From Diatrype stigma (Eukaryota > Ascomycota > Sordariomycetes > Xylariales > Diatrypaceae): a stretch of 64,000 nt of DNA. Under the pieces are notes generated by a model, which searched no databases, had not been told where the DNA came from, and saw only the letters and a list, made by a program, of their open reading frames with translations. Location: NCBI GenBank assembly GCA_022225965.2, contig JAKJXP020000027.1, positions 248,001 to 312,000 on the forward strand, written 5' to 3'. How positions within the stretch are numbered: the stretch's first letter is position 1; each line of letters opens with the position of its first letter. A program made the translations under genes and the position numbers. Shown here in pieces: positions 32,902-43,815 of this stretch.

Positions 32902-33126
32902 TGCCTCTCCCCGAGAGCTTCATCGATGAATTATGAATCAGTGGCTCAAAGCGTTGTATATCATTATCGTGCTTGGCAGCTTTGCATACCCCGTAGAGAC
33001 GTCAGGGATTTTTAATTCGTTAGGCGTTCTTTGCCACTCTGTTCTTCCTTCAAGCTATACGTGTTACCATCATACCTCCATCTTTAACCCCTTCACCTTG
33101 CAACCCACCTTTCGCTTACTTTCAAT

Positions 33127-34265
33127 ATGAAGTCCTCCCTCATTCTTATTAGCTTCATTGCCACCCAAAGCCTCGCCCACCCTAGCATGAACCGAATTCT
33201 TGCCGAGATCCAAGCACGGGATGATGTCTTACTTGGGACAACATCTACTACCCTCATTGGAGACCTAGCAATGTTGGAGGATACCTCCCTGACGACTTCT
33301 GGAGTAGCCATCAAGAGTGTCCTTGAGGGGTCCAGTGCAACTGCTGACAGTAGTACCTACGGGGCACCCGGATCCCTAGGTTCTGATGCATGCAAGAAGG
33401 ACACTTGCTGTGTTTGGAGATACGTCGTCGATGAGATGGTCAAGAGCTTTCAGAACAGTAACGGCTGCACAGATCTAGCACGCGGTGCGATTCGGCAAGG
33501 ATTTCATGATGCAGCTACGTGGGACAAGAATTCGGCCTATGGCGGAGCTGACGGCTCTCTGCTGTTATCCGACGAGATGACCCGGGGCGATAACCGTGGG
33601 CTTGAAGATATCGCGGCCCAGACCAAGAGCTGGTACAATAAGTACAAACAGTACGGCACGAGCATGGCAGACATGATCCAAGTGGGCGCCCTGACAGCAA
33701 TAGTCTCATGCCCTGGAGGTCCCCGCATCAGAAACTTCATAGGCCGGAAAGACAACAGTAAGGCCGGTCCGACAGGAAAGCTCCCGCAGTTTTACCAAGA
33801 CGCCAAAACCCTCATTGATCTCTTTGCCGCGAAGACCTTCACTGCCAGCGATCTCATTGCTCTGGTCGGTGCCCATTCTACTGCGAAACAGAAGTTCGTG
33901 GACCCGGCGCGCTCAGGCGCTTCCCAGGACTCGACCCCTAATACATGGGATACTAAGTACTATTCCGAGACCTTGACTAGCAACAACAAGACGATACTGG
34001 TCTTCCCTAGTGACCGCAACCTCGCCACCTACTCCTCAACTAAGGCCCAGTGGAACACGTTCGCAGGATCCGGAGGCCAACAGGCCTGGAGACCCGTAAG
34101 TGTCACTAGTTCTACCTTTCGTTCAAAATCTGATACAAGGTATCCTCGCTGACAAATTTGTGACGCAAGGCATTCGCTTCGGCGTACTTCCGTATGAGTA
34201 TGCTTGGGGTGAATAACATGAACTCACTTAAGGATTGTACGAGAGTCCTGCCACTGCCTCGATAA
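33127..34265 (+). CDS. Secreted class II-type heme peroxidase
   Basis: Two exons (33127-34095 and 34170-34265; intron GTAAGT...GCTGAC...CAAG, phase 0) encode 354 residues. Splicing replaces a read-through end with AFASAYFRMSMLGVNNMNSL, matching the C-terminal helix of fungal peroxidases. A signal peptide spans about 1-17 (MKSSLILISFIATQSLA). The distal heme pocket is RQGFHDAATW with R123 and H127. The first calcium-site region is GGADGSLLLS. The proximal histidine is H250 in LVGAHSTAKQKF. Cysteines at 89, 94, 95 and 114 would form part of the disulfide set. Enzymes of this family use H2O2 to oxidise phenolics, lignin or Mn2+ outside the cell. A long Ser/Thr-rich linker (about 33-85) before the domain is unusual. 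The exact subclass cannot be set without a structure-based alignment. Confidence 0.92.
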
Positions 34266-34780
34266 ACGCATCGGATGGATTGTACGATCAGAGAAACACA
34301 TGTAATACCAATTGAAAGAATTCGAATCTTGGGCCGGGGTGATAGATGGATCTACGTATATACAAGACGGATTCTGCATATAAACGATGCCTACGCAACA
34401 TTACTAGCTCCAAAAACTAAGGGTTTTAAATTTTTTCTTTTAAAAAAGAACCCCTATATCTGACCAACGCGTGACTGCTCCAGGGCCAGGGGCCCCTATT
34501 CTCTCCCCCCCCCCCCCTTTTTTCTTTTTTTTCCTAAGCACCTTTCGTAATAGTCCTACCACTACAGCTTGATCTATCATAGGTGTAGGTGTATAAACGT
34601 AATAAATTCCCACGCTGAAAGGTCGTCTGACCTTCTGCTGAGCATCCTTATGTGATAAAATACAGAATAGCCAGAATTTCTGGTAACTCCACTTTTGCTG
34701 CAGTTCAACATTATGAAGCTTCCAATTCTTAGTTGTACAAGCGTCATCGGCCAGTTAGGCCACTTCGAACTATCCTCACT
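34266..34780. other. Convergent intergenic region with a poly-C/poly-T tract
   Basis: About 500 bp between the 3' ends of the peroxidase and P450 genes. Contains C13 followed by T-rich sequence (34505-34535). No gene seen; both terminators should lie here. Confidence 0.55.
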
Positions 34781-36458
34781 TCAGAATTTACTTCCAACCC
34801 TAGCCGCTCGACACATGAGAGGCTTCTTCTGCCAAAGGATAAAATTCTTCTGGTCCGTCCAATCTTCAGACTTTTCACATAAATCAAGATCGAAATTAAC
34901 TAAAACTTTGGCCAGAAGAAGGCGCATTTCATGCCACGCCATCCTAAAGGAAGGTTAGCTTCTCGGTACAAGAACATACAATGATCTTCGGTAACGCGGC
35001 ATATAAGTTGGCTGGTGGGGGGGGGGGGGGGGTTTAAGAGGAGATGCAGAGACGGATATGGACATACCCCATTCCTAAGCAGTTTCGTGGGCCAAAAGAG
35101 AATGGCTGCCTTGCGTCGCGCCGGTCATCCTTATACTTTGGATCCCCCATCCACCTCTCTGGAACGAAGGTATTGGGATCTTTGAAGTTGTTTGGGTCAC
35201 GATAAGCTGATGTGGTGGACACACAAACGGAAGTCTAGGGGGACATGTTGTTAGAAATCAAGTTCAGACTCTGATGCATGCTATCAGTTATATGTGAGAT
35301 ACGACTTACACCTTCGGGAAGCCATGTTCCTAGTACCATATTTCCACCCTTGGCAATGCTTCGCTGAAAGCCTTGCGGTACTGGAGGATACATACGAAGG
35401 CCTTCTTCGATACAAGCATTCAGATAGGGCAGTCGAGCCAAGGAGTCAAAGCTCATCTTCTTACTATAACTGGAGTTGAAGACACCACGAATCTCTTCGG
35501 TGAGGAGCCGCATGCTGCGAGGATTTCTGAGGAGTAGATAAGTAAGGCCTGATAGCAAAGTGGCACTGGTTTCGGTTCCGGCAGCCATGAGCATCTGGGC
35601 ATTGGTTTGCAGTTCCGGAACAGGAAGCAGGCTCTCCTTTCCATCCCTAGGAAGAGTTGGATTCCATAGATCTCCATAGTTGGGCCCTTTTGCAAGCGTT
35701 TTATCCAGGAGATCCACACAATATTTATGATGTGAGATGCGCATCCTTTCCACCGACTTTGGCTCCAGCTTCTTGAAAAGGACTCCTAGAATTGGATAGT
35801 GGCACATGAGCTGAATGAGTGGGACAAAGGAGATCGACTTGAAGATTAGCTCGACCCATGGTGTATATTCGGACGTTTCTAAAAGACCGAAAGAGTCGCC
35901 ATACGTCAATTTGGCCATAATGTCGAACGTCGTCAAGTTGTACATCTTGACCATGTCCACATAACCCCTGTCTTGCATGAACCTTCTAATGCTTGTCACC
36001 ATGAGCTCAGCATACTGCTGGAAAAGGGTTTCTTGCTCCTTGATAGCCCTATCTGAAAAGGCTGGCGCCATGAACCGTCGAACTATCGCATGTCTTGCAG
36101 TGTCGGGTATATCGGCTAGCGCAGGCGCAGCGTTGTCTGGTTCTGGATAGAACCTCTTGTCTTTCGGGTTCTCTTTTCTCCCCTTCTGGTAACCGTATAT
36201 ATCTTTCCACGCTTGCGGATCAGTGTAGCTCAAGTCGTTGGGCCCAAATCTTACGACTGATCCGTATTCTGAATGGAGTTGCTGCATCCAACGGACATGA
36301 TCCCCCCTGAGAGCGGCGATCCAATAAGGGAGTTTAGTGACGGCGTTCATGCGAGGGCCGGGAAACCTGCCAAGGGGGTGAAAGATGGTTGAAGAAAGAA
36401 CTACCCAGCCGGTGTAGATGAATATCTGAATCACGTTCAATCGATTAATGTGGCGCAT
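34781..36458 (-). CDS. Cytochrome P450 (CYP65 / isotrichodermin C-15 hydroxylase-like)
   Basis: Three exons read on the minus strand: 35310-36458, 35068-35234 and 34781-34943, giving 492 residues. Introns: 75 nt (GTAAGT...CCTAG) and 124 nt (GTATGT...TTTAG). Landmarks: an N-terminal membrane segment that is short and possibly incomplete (residues 9-26), the FPGPR hinge at 32-36, I-helix AGTET at 293-297, ExxR at 352-355, PERW at 408-411 and the heme loop FSFGPRNCLG with thiolate C435. The third exon supplies MAWHEMRLLLAKVLVNFDL, the conserved L helix after the cysteine. ER-bound monooxygenase; the FGPNDLSYTDPQAWKDIYG region is typical of CYP65-clan enzymes, many of them secondary-metabolite hydroxylases. 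No backbone synthase lies nearby, so the substrate is unknown. Intron 2 contains a 16-nt G/C homopolymer. Confidence 0.93.
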
Positions 36459-38222
36459 GATTACGTATTGGTATTGTTGAACTCACCAGGGAGCATATTA
36501 CCACCGGGACATTGAAGCTGGTCTTGGGATCTGACCACGCTGAGCCTGCTATATCCTGCATTTTTATATGATTCGAATCACTGCAGTGCAACCACGCCTC
36601 TCATGGGTATACGATAAAGAAGACGGCTACCATCAATCACATTCGCCAACAACCTGGACGTAGGTAGTGAAAGGAAATATATAGCAAGTCGGAAGGATCT
36701 TCTTGTAGAATAAGTAAATAGAACCTTGGAATTCGGTCATTCGATTCTTGCTCTTCCACCGTCCCCTCCTTACCTTCTCGGTATCTTAGAATGGATTGCC
36801 GCCGTTGGGGTCCGGTGTAACCTCAACCTTGGTAGATCGAAGATCTGGGCACTAGTTACCAACTAACTTCTGGTAACATGCATACAGGTGCTTGCCTGGG
36901 TGTGTAGATGGTATCGGCTGTAGTAGCAAGAAGAGTAATTTGTGCGGTCGGTGGTTGTGTAGATTATTACGTATTGTGGCACTACGTGCTGTAAAATTCG
37001 ATCCATAATTGGTGGTAAGATCCATGCAAGATCATGCATAACACATAATATATTGCGTTATATGTTACAAGCGTCAACTTCTAAACCATGAAACCATGGT
37101 CTGTCATAAGCAATTATAAACTCGTTGCAATAAGGCTATTATATAAGACGCTCTATACTGCGGATCTCCTACATTTGGTATATTTCGTCTTCGATAAGAG
37201 TACTCTTCGATAATTGGCGATGAGGGGGTATGGGCCACTCGAAATTCAAATACAACTACAACGGTTGCTCGGTATCGAACAGTACGACCTATATAATAAC
37301 AACTAATACTCCAATAGCACAAGGCTTCGGCACAAAGGAATCACTACTGCACACCTAGGAACTCATGATCGCACTGCCAAGAGGCTAGCACTATCACACA
37401 AAGCAGTGATTCAAGGTCATTTTCTCTATTATCCTTATTCTAGTTTGACTATATATTTACTTAATACATATGTATAGATAGCACGCCGCACTACTGTCGT
37501 TCATATTCCGTACGGCAAACCGGTTAAGCGGATAACATATGCGACAGAGTTATTGCGCTGTCATGGCGGGTTTATCATCATACTGAGGGAATAGATCGAT
37601 CTCTATCCTAAGGAGCGGGGGCTTTATAATGCCGCTAGGTGCGCACCGACCGCCGTATTATGTAATCCAAGCTCTCCTATCTAGCCCCTATATCGCGATA
37701 AGTATCTTGTAAAAGACCCACGAGCACTGTTTTTCTACGGTACTCCGATGTCTGAATTGGCCCCTGGTGATTTCAGCATGGTAGACAGTGTGGCTTAGGC
37801 TGTTAGTTGAAGTGACAAATGTTATAATAACTTCCGTCCTGTATGTGGAATCTGAACATGTATATCTTGTCTAGTCCGAATTTTCCTGGGGTTGAAAATT
37901 ACACGGTTGATGATGAACTCTGGCAAAGCGTTCTATTCTCTATCGAATCTGGAAGAGTCGTATGGATTGACTAATCCAGCCTGGTACGTCCACATGGCAG
38001 TACAAAGATACTGTATACTGTTCAAAGAGGTTATTTCAATACGTGGACAATTTGTTTGTTACCCTACAATGGCCATTGTATAATATGACAACACTTATGT
38101 TTCTTTTTACTGGGTTCGCAGTATAAGTATAGTTGGTCAGCTTGTTTTTACGTTGCCGTATAATGCCTCTCATTTGATATTCAACCACCCTAAATCCTCA
38201 GGGACACAGAGAAAGGATCAAG
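36459..38222. other. Gene-free stretch, 1.8 kb
   Basis: Upstream of the P450 on one side and of the unknown gene at 38223 on the other. Contains copy 2 of the dispersed repeat (37655-37701). No coding region supported; small open frames lack domains. Confidence 0.55.
37655..37701 (-). repeat. Copy 2 of a dispersed inverted repeat
   Basis: Read on the minus strand: TCGCGATATAGGGGCTAGAT and onward, about 45 bp in common with 27101-27149. Confidence 0.6.
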
Positions 38223-39431
38223 ATGGCGTATTCAGATCTTGCCAAGGAATGCATCCGCAGCTTACAGGATAGGCGTGCCGTTCACCTAGGAACTTATCAA
38301 GTTGAGCTTGACAAAGCGTATAGGATGCTTGAGACGTTCTGCGACGATCCGATTCCTGGGTATGAGAATACTTGGTACCATCAAAGGCGGAAGCTGAAGG
38401 ACTTTTGGAAAACTGAGCGTGAACGCGCTTGGATCGCCAGCCTCAAATTGAGAGAGCAGAAGGTCACGAACCGACCCCACGAAAAGCGGCCAAGAGAAGA
38501 CGACGGGGCAGATTGCGTAACCAACCCCAAGAGGCATCAGGGATCTCCGTCAATGCCTGTACTCTTAGAACCAGCATGTATACAACGGGACTATCGACGT
38601 CATGAGCCTGGCCCCTTGTTTCCTCCCATGGGTAAGAATAAAGGTAAGCGACAGACATCTCCTCCTGAGAAAGGCTGCTTGGAATCGATGCGTCGGACAC
38701 GCTCATGGAAGCACATCCAGACCGAAAACTCTGAGTTGTTCTGGAAAGAAAAGATTGAGGCCGTGTGCAAGCTCTCTCCTAAGGTCAATGTGGCCAAGAT
38801 CAGAGCAGAGCTTCCAGAATCCAGGGGAAGAACTCGGAGACCTCTACCGAGTAACCCACCCGAGCTGCGTTGGCGGACAGACAACATGATTTTCTCCGAG
38901 ATGAAGCGCAAAGAGAAGCAAGGTCAGTATGACAGCGTTCCACCGGAACTTTCGCACACGGATGAACTTCCAGTCATCCGCCGAGTTCCGTCTATACATC
39001 AAACTTCATACAGTCCAGACCCCCAATCATGGATTGAGCTTGAATCTCGAGACACAAGCCGCCTGCTTGTTTTGCAGACTGAGCTTTCCGGTCTCAAATG
39101 GCCAGAGTTGAGTGAAATAGACAGTTATATACACTACGGATCGCCGGATACGGACGACAACGAATTGGCTCAGACATTGCAGGTGAGTCCCTCTCCTGTC
39201 GATACTGAAACGGACTGGATTACGCGGAGACCTAGAAAAAAGGTAAGTCTGAATGACGCTATGTGGTACTGCCAGCGTAGAGTTGAAGCTGCGGAACGCT
39301 TTTCAAAAGAGTGTGCTCGATACCTGCACCATAGGGTGCATAAGGAACGAGCATTCAACAAAGACTTACTAAGTAGTACTGAGATCTTCTTAGGATTCTC
39401 ATGTGTACGTAGTAGGAATCGGATGCAGTAA
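38223..39431 (+). CDS. Protein of unknown function, basic and probably nuclear
   Basis: A 402-codon open frame with ordinary codon use; start context CAAGATGG. The N-terminal third looks helical (KECIRSLQDRRAVHLGTYQV; YHQRRKLKDFWKTERERAWI). The middle is Lys/Arg/Pro-rich with possible nuclear signals (KRPREDD near 89, KNKGKRQ near 137). The end is helical again (DAMWYCQRRVEAAERFSKEC). No known domain recognised. A 60-nt in-frame segment, 39183-39242, has GT...AG ends (GTGAGT...AAAAAG) and may be a retained or optional intron, so the true product may be 20 residues shorter. Probably lineage-restricted. Confidence 0.6.
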   Translation: MAYSDLAKECIRSLQDRRAVHLGTYQVELDKAYRMLETFCDDPIPGYENTWYHQRRKLKDFWKTERERAWIASLKLREQKVTNRPHEKRPREDDGADCVTNPKRHQGSPSMPVLLEPACIQRDYRRHEPGPLFPPMGKNKGKRQTSPPEKGCLESMRRTRSWKHIQTENSELFWKEKIEAVCKLSPKVNVAKIRAELPESRGRTRRPLPSNPPELRWRTDNMIFSEMKRKEKQGQYDSVPPELSHTDELPVIRRVPSIHQTSYSPDPQSWIELESRDTSRLLVLQTELSGLKWPELSEIDSYIHYGSPDTDDNELAQTLQVSPSPVDTETDWITRRPRKKVSLNDAMWYCQRRVEAAERFSKECARYLHHRVHKERAFNKDLLSSTEIFLGFSCVRSRNRMQ

Positions 39432-39737
39432 TGCTTCTTGATGTTTGTATATAAAGCTTTGAATGCACCCTTGGTAATTTGGCACTGGTTGTATCATAAT
39501 AAGATTTACTTCACCTACCTCCCTAATTGCCACCCTACTGCCATCTCTGAAGGATGCTGTCGTTGATATCTCGTGAAGTAAACTAGTCATTCAAATAACA
39601 GTGGGTAATTATGCCAGCATTAAGTATTCGAAACATGATTGACTCATATTCAAAGTCAACCTACCTAAGTCATATGCATGTATACTGCTACCTAATGAAA
39701 ATGAAACATCCAGGACTTTGCCTAGATCGAATCCTCT
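39432..39737. other. Convergent intergenic region
   Basis: About 300 bp between convergent gene ends; nothing recognised apart from the expected 3' ends. Confidence 0.5.
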
Positions 39738-41030
39738 TTACGATTTCACCCTGGTCGCTTCCGGCTCCCTCAGAAAATCATGAATCTCATTAAAATCCGT
39801 AGTCTTCCCGACCCTCCAGCTGATGTCCGCAACCGACGCATCACTCTCCTCTTTCCACCGCCACCTCTCGTTCTCCTGGCCCCCCTTCTCCACCACGTCC
39901 TTTACCCACTTCCCGGCAATCGGCAGCATCTTAAAACCGTGCGCCGAGTCCCCCGTGACGACTACCAGGCCCTCCTTCCCCGGCACGCGGTCGATCACGA
40001 ACTCGCTGTCGGCCGTGTCGGCGCACCAGCAGACCCGCCTCCCGATCAACGGCCGCTCGGCCAGCGCCGGCAGCGTCTCCCGCAGCAGCCGGTGGACGGC
40101 GACCTCGTCGCGCGCGGGGATGAAGTCGTTGTCCTCGGGCGGGAGCGACAATGACGACGACGAGTCCGAGCCGCCGCCGCCGTAGTTCGTGTAGCCCGCT
40201 GTGGCAGGGCAGATCTTGAGCAGGTTCGTGCGCCGGTCCGGCTCGAAGAAGAAGCCCAGGTCCCGCGCGTAGGTGACGGGGATGCCGCGCAGCGGCGCCG
40301 CCTCCTCGGGCATAAGCTGCACGTGTGCCAGCGGGTACCCCTTGGCGATGACCTGGCGCCGGATCTGCGGCAGGACCGCGCCTAATGACGCCCCTAGCGC
40401 GAGCACCGTCACGGCGGCATCGTAGCTCGTGCCGTCGGCGGTCAGCGCACCGGTGCACACATCGTCCGTGAATTTCAGGGTCGTGACCGCCGCGCCGAGG
40501 TGGATCGTCACGCCCAGCGCGACGCAGGCCGAGTAGACGGCCGTCAGGGCGTCGGCGGCGGAGGCGTACCCTGCGAAGCGGTTGAAGTAGCCCTTCCACC
40601 CCTCCATGGGGCCGTCGAAGGCCGGGGCCGCGCTGCGGATGTCGTCGCGCGAGGCGACGGGTACGATCTTGTCGCGGAACTCGGCGCGGTCGCGAATGGA
40701 GCGGAGGGACTTCTGGAGGGAGGCCTTGGACTTCTCGGGCGCGGCGGCCGAGTTGCACAACAGGTAGCCCGTCTCGTGGTAGGAGGGCGCGAAGAGGGGC
40801 GCCGTCCGCCAGGCCGCCATGGCCTCCAGGGCCAGCTCGGCGTAGAACGGATCTTCATATTCGGCACGCAGGATCTTGTTCAGGTCGTTGCCGGCCGAGA
40901 GCTCGGGTGGGAAAGCCGCGGACTTCTCAAGCACCGTCACGTTGGGGTAGCCGGCTTTGGCGAGGTGGTAGGCCGTCGAGAGCCCGAAGGTGCCCGCCCC
41001 TAGGATAAGAATAGGGGCTTGCTTGTCCAT
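39738..41030 (-). CDS. FAD-dependent amine oxidase, amadoriase / sarcosine-oxidase-like (DAO family)
   Basis: An intronless 430-residue frame, close to the roughly 437 residues usual for fructosyl amino acid oxidases. The dinucleotide-binding loop GAGTFG is at 11-16. The SAGNDLNKILRAEY block (45-58) is typical of amadoriases. RRVCWCADTADSEFVID (331-347) holds C334/C336, either of which is a candidate for covalent flavin attachment. GDSAHGFKMLP at 360-370 is the conserved C-terminal flavin contact. Enzymes of this family oxidise secondary amines (fructosyl amino acids, sarcosine, pipecolate) with O2, making H2O2; many are peroxisomal. The last residues here (TRVKS) are not a clear peroxisomal signal. 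A Gly/Ser-rich insert (about 284-296) is unusual. The gene is very GC-rich and gives long false frames on the other strand. Substrate not determinable. Confidence 0.88.
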   Translation of the reverse strand: MDKQAPILILGAGTFGLSTAYHLAKAGYPNVTVLEKSAAFPPELSAGNDLNKILRAEYEDPFYAELALEAMAAWRTAPLFAPSYHETGYLLCNSAAAPEKSKASLQKSLRSIRDRAEFRDKIVPVASRDDIRSAAPAFDGPMEGWKGYFNRFAGYASAADALTAVYSACVALGVTIHLGAAVTTLKFTDDVCTGALTADGTSYDAAVTVLALGASLGAVLPQIRRQVIAKGYPLAHVQLMPEEAAPLRGIPVTYARDLGFFFEPDRRTNLLKICPATAGYTNYGGGGSDSSSSLSLPPEDNDFIPARDEVAVHRLLRETLPALAERPLIGRRVCWCADTADSEFVIDRVPGKEGLVVVTGDSAHGFKMLPIAGKWVKDVVEKGGQENERWRWKEESDASVADISWRVGKTTDFNEIHDFLREPEATRVKS

Positions 41031-41917
41031 ACTTCTGCTTCAGCGACGAACAATGGCCTTGCCTAGGGGTAGCGCTATGTATGTTCTTTCTTTATATGGA
41101 TAATCACGTCAAGCTAGCCATCAAGGGCAGTTTTCCTTTTTTTAGCTCGTCCCGCCGATGAAGAATAGCACAGCTTGCCTTACGTCGGAACGATTTCGGA
41201 TGAAGCCGATGTCTCACGACGACCTCGGACGTACAGCTGCGTAAGCATGCTAACTACTATGCAGCTTGGCGTGCCGAGTAAGAAGAGTGTAGCAAGGTCG
41301 AGATCACGTTGTCAGTCCGCATCCGCCAGAGAGTATCTATTAGCGCGATTGCTAGGCAGGCCTAAGGAAACGGGAAGCGACGTGCATGTTATAGTACAGA
41401 TATCATACAATTATAGTACAGACATAGACGGGTGTCCTGGGTGGGGGTGGATAGCTTATAGGATAGTCACTTCGGAACTATACCGTGGGGAAGTGGGAAA
41501 GCGGTGCTCCAATTACTTACTACGTAGTAGCAGTCGTAACTATAGGCTGACTATAGGGCCTACAACCCCTGAACCTGCTCACAGTGCGACTATTTCGCTT
41601 ATCTTCCCCCGGCATTCCCCTCCACTTGCGCTTTCGCTAGTTTGATAGCGACGCAACTTCATATCTCAAATCGGGTTCAGGGCAGCTCGCCTATCTCCAA
41701 GAGACAAGAGAAGTAATGGTGGGGTCACCGTTACCTTCACGACTCCTCCTCGCGGGCCTGTCAGAGCGACTCAGCTCAGTGACAACCTAACCGCAACTTG
41801 CCTTGCCCGTGCATCCCTCCATAAACTGCCAGAATATACTAGCAGACCATGTAACTGCTCTCACATTGCTGCTGATCACCGCCATCAGCTAAACCCTACC
41901 TGTCGCTGTTGCATCTG
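41031..41917. other. Divergent intergenic region between the amine oxidase and the Zn2Cys6 gene
   Basis: About 890 bp between divergent start codons, hence two promoters. A 156-codon open frame at 41175-41645 has no recognisable domain. No clear TATA box chosen. Confidence 0.5.
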
Positions 41918-43597
41918 ATGAGCATGGGGAACCGTCCGAGACGCGAGTTGCGGACGCGGAGTGGGTGCCGGAAGTGTCGAGGTGAGCTAATACCACATCT
42001 TCAACTCTCTTTCGGTATACAACCTCTGATGTGTCGTGTTGTCCTTTCTCAGAACGACGAGTCAAATGTCCAGAGCAGCACCCGGTATGTGGACACTGTA
42101 AACGGCTCGGGTTCACCTGTCGCTACGAGATCAAGCTGAGCTGGCAGGATGTTGCCCTGTTTGAATTCCATGATAGCATCCCACGAGCGCTGCCCGAGGA
42201 GCTCCTGCTTTCCATCCAAAGTTGGATGTTCCTCAATGCGGAACAGGCCGACTTCAGTCCAGGCAGCGTTCAGGCAGACCTTGACGAACAGCTAGATAGC
42301 CCCTCGACTCATGCGGAAGAATGCACTAAAGCCCAATCAAATGCAGTTATGTCTTCCCCCCGATATATCTCCCCGTTCCGTCTAGGGCAGGCCGATGGGT
42401 ACCTATGGAGCTACTTCAACGATTTCATGACCCCACAAATTGTCATAGATCCTAGTCACAACCCCTATCGGCATATCGTGCTGAGGATGGCAGCTTCTGC
42501 TCAAGAGGGTCCTTTGTTTCAGTGTGTCCTCGCTGCCGCTGCGAACCAACTACAGAGCTTAGGTCGCAGAGAATATAAATCCGCCATGTGGCTTCATAGG
42601 GCCAGAGCATTGAGCCTCCTGAGAACCCACATAAACCAGCTAGCCTCAGAGAGGACACAGCAAGCAGACTGGGGAGATTCCGCAGGACAGGTCATCGCGT
42701 CGACTGTCATGATGACCTTCTTCGAGGTAAGGTGCGAAGGGCGGTGCTGACTTATAGCCGAGTAACGATGCTGACTGGCCAAAGATCTCCAGGGATTGCT
42801 CAGACTCATGGACTATGCATGCCGACTTTGCACGCAACTTTCTATCCTCACACCTGAGGAAAGTCGATAGTCTGAGCGCGGAACAGGAAACTCTTTTCAA
42901 ATTTGCGGCCACCTATTTCGTCTCACATGATGTTCTTGCTGGGACAGGGGGCACATGCATGGAAGCCGCTCAGATGAACAACGAATTGTGTGAATCAATG
43001 GACAACTTGTCCGTTATGGCAATCACTGGATGTTCAAGAGACCTACTCAGCCTCATCTCTGAGATAACCCAGATAGGGTCGTCGGTCGAATCATACATAC
43101 ATCCGAGGATACTCTCGGCCACGATCCAGCAACGCCGAGACAATATCGATAGTCGGCTCCATGGACTACGCCAAGAAGTTCCAGAAGAGTTCGGATCGTT
43201 TCAATCTGAGCTTGTCATCGTTTCCGAAGTGAAACGACTTGCAGCTATCCTGTATCTCTACTCCAGGATTGACGGTTCTGGGCCGCATGAGCCGCACGTG
43301 GTCCGAGTGACGCACCAGATCATGGCGCTCATTCCCCAAATCTCGCTTCGCACGCACACAGGCCTCTGGCCTTTGTTCATAGTGGCCACTCTGGGTATTC
43401 GATCCGAATGTGATGAGGATAGGAAGCTTCTCCTGAGCCACCTTACTGCACTTCAGGAGACAAGACAGCTGGCGAACGTGAAGAAGGCCAGGCGTATAAT
43501 CGAGGGCGTGTGGAAGGCGCGAGATCTGCGACCTGACGAGCCGCAAGGTTGGGCTATCTTACAAGGGAGAAGACACGGTCCGATCAGTTTGGCATGA
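41918..43597 (+). CDS. Zn(II)2Cys6 fungal transcription factor (Fungal_trans_2-like)
   Basis: Three exons, 41918-41981, 42053-42726 and 42785-43597, encode 516 residues. The 71-nt and 58-nt introns have GT...AG ends with a CTGAC-type branch site in the second. Splicing of intron 1 exactly assembles the binuclear cluster: C17, C20, C27, C34, C37 and C44 (CRKC, RRVKC, VCGHC, FTC). The remainder is helical and resembles the Fungal_trans_2 regulatory domain (SYFNDFMTPQIVIDPSHNPY, FQCVLAAAANQLQSLGRREY, then LHGLRQEVPEEFGSF). DNA-binding nuclear regulator. It converges on the permease gene, and the neighbouring 5-oxoprolinase and amine oxidase suggest a pathway-specific activator, by inference from position only. 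No leucine-rich coiled coil is obvious after the cluster. Confidence 0.92.
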
Positions 43598-43815
43598 TAT
43601 CTTGCCATGGTGTACGCCCAACAGAAAGCTAACTTATGTCATCTTCACGATCCATTATGATGCAGGACTGATGCGTCGCTTCTTTATATACTGCATAGTC
43701 GATATATATATTAGCTCTCATTACGATATTGTCACGTCATACGGTTTCGTGTTCCAAAGTAATATATTCCCGGTCCAACATACACCCAACTCCAAGCTTA
43801 CAAAGGCATTGGAGC

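Larger units (their letters stand above)
31002..33126. other. Gene-free stretch, 2.1 kb, with a short tandem repeat
   Basis: Between the divergent DUF885 and peroxidase genes, so it should contain both promoters. It includes the 12-bp tandem repeat at 31127-31174 close to the DUF885 start and a TATA box at 32894 for the peroxidase. Small open frames here have no domain or splice support. Confidence 0.55.

Noticed and set aside
39780..41003. Several 120-275 codon frames over the flavin oxidase gene in other frames
   Set aside because: Same GC-rich shadow effect; repetitive Arg/Pro/Gly composition, no motif.
41175..41645. 156-codon plus-strand frame upstream of the Zn2Cys6 gene
   Set aside because: No domain, no splice logic, and it lies in a divergent promoter region.
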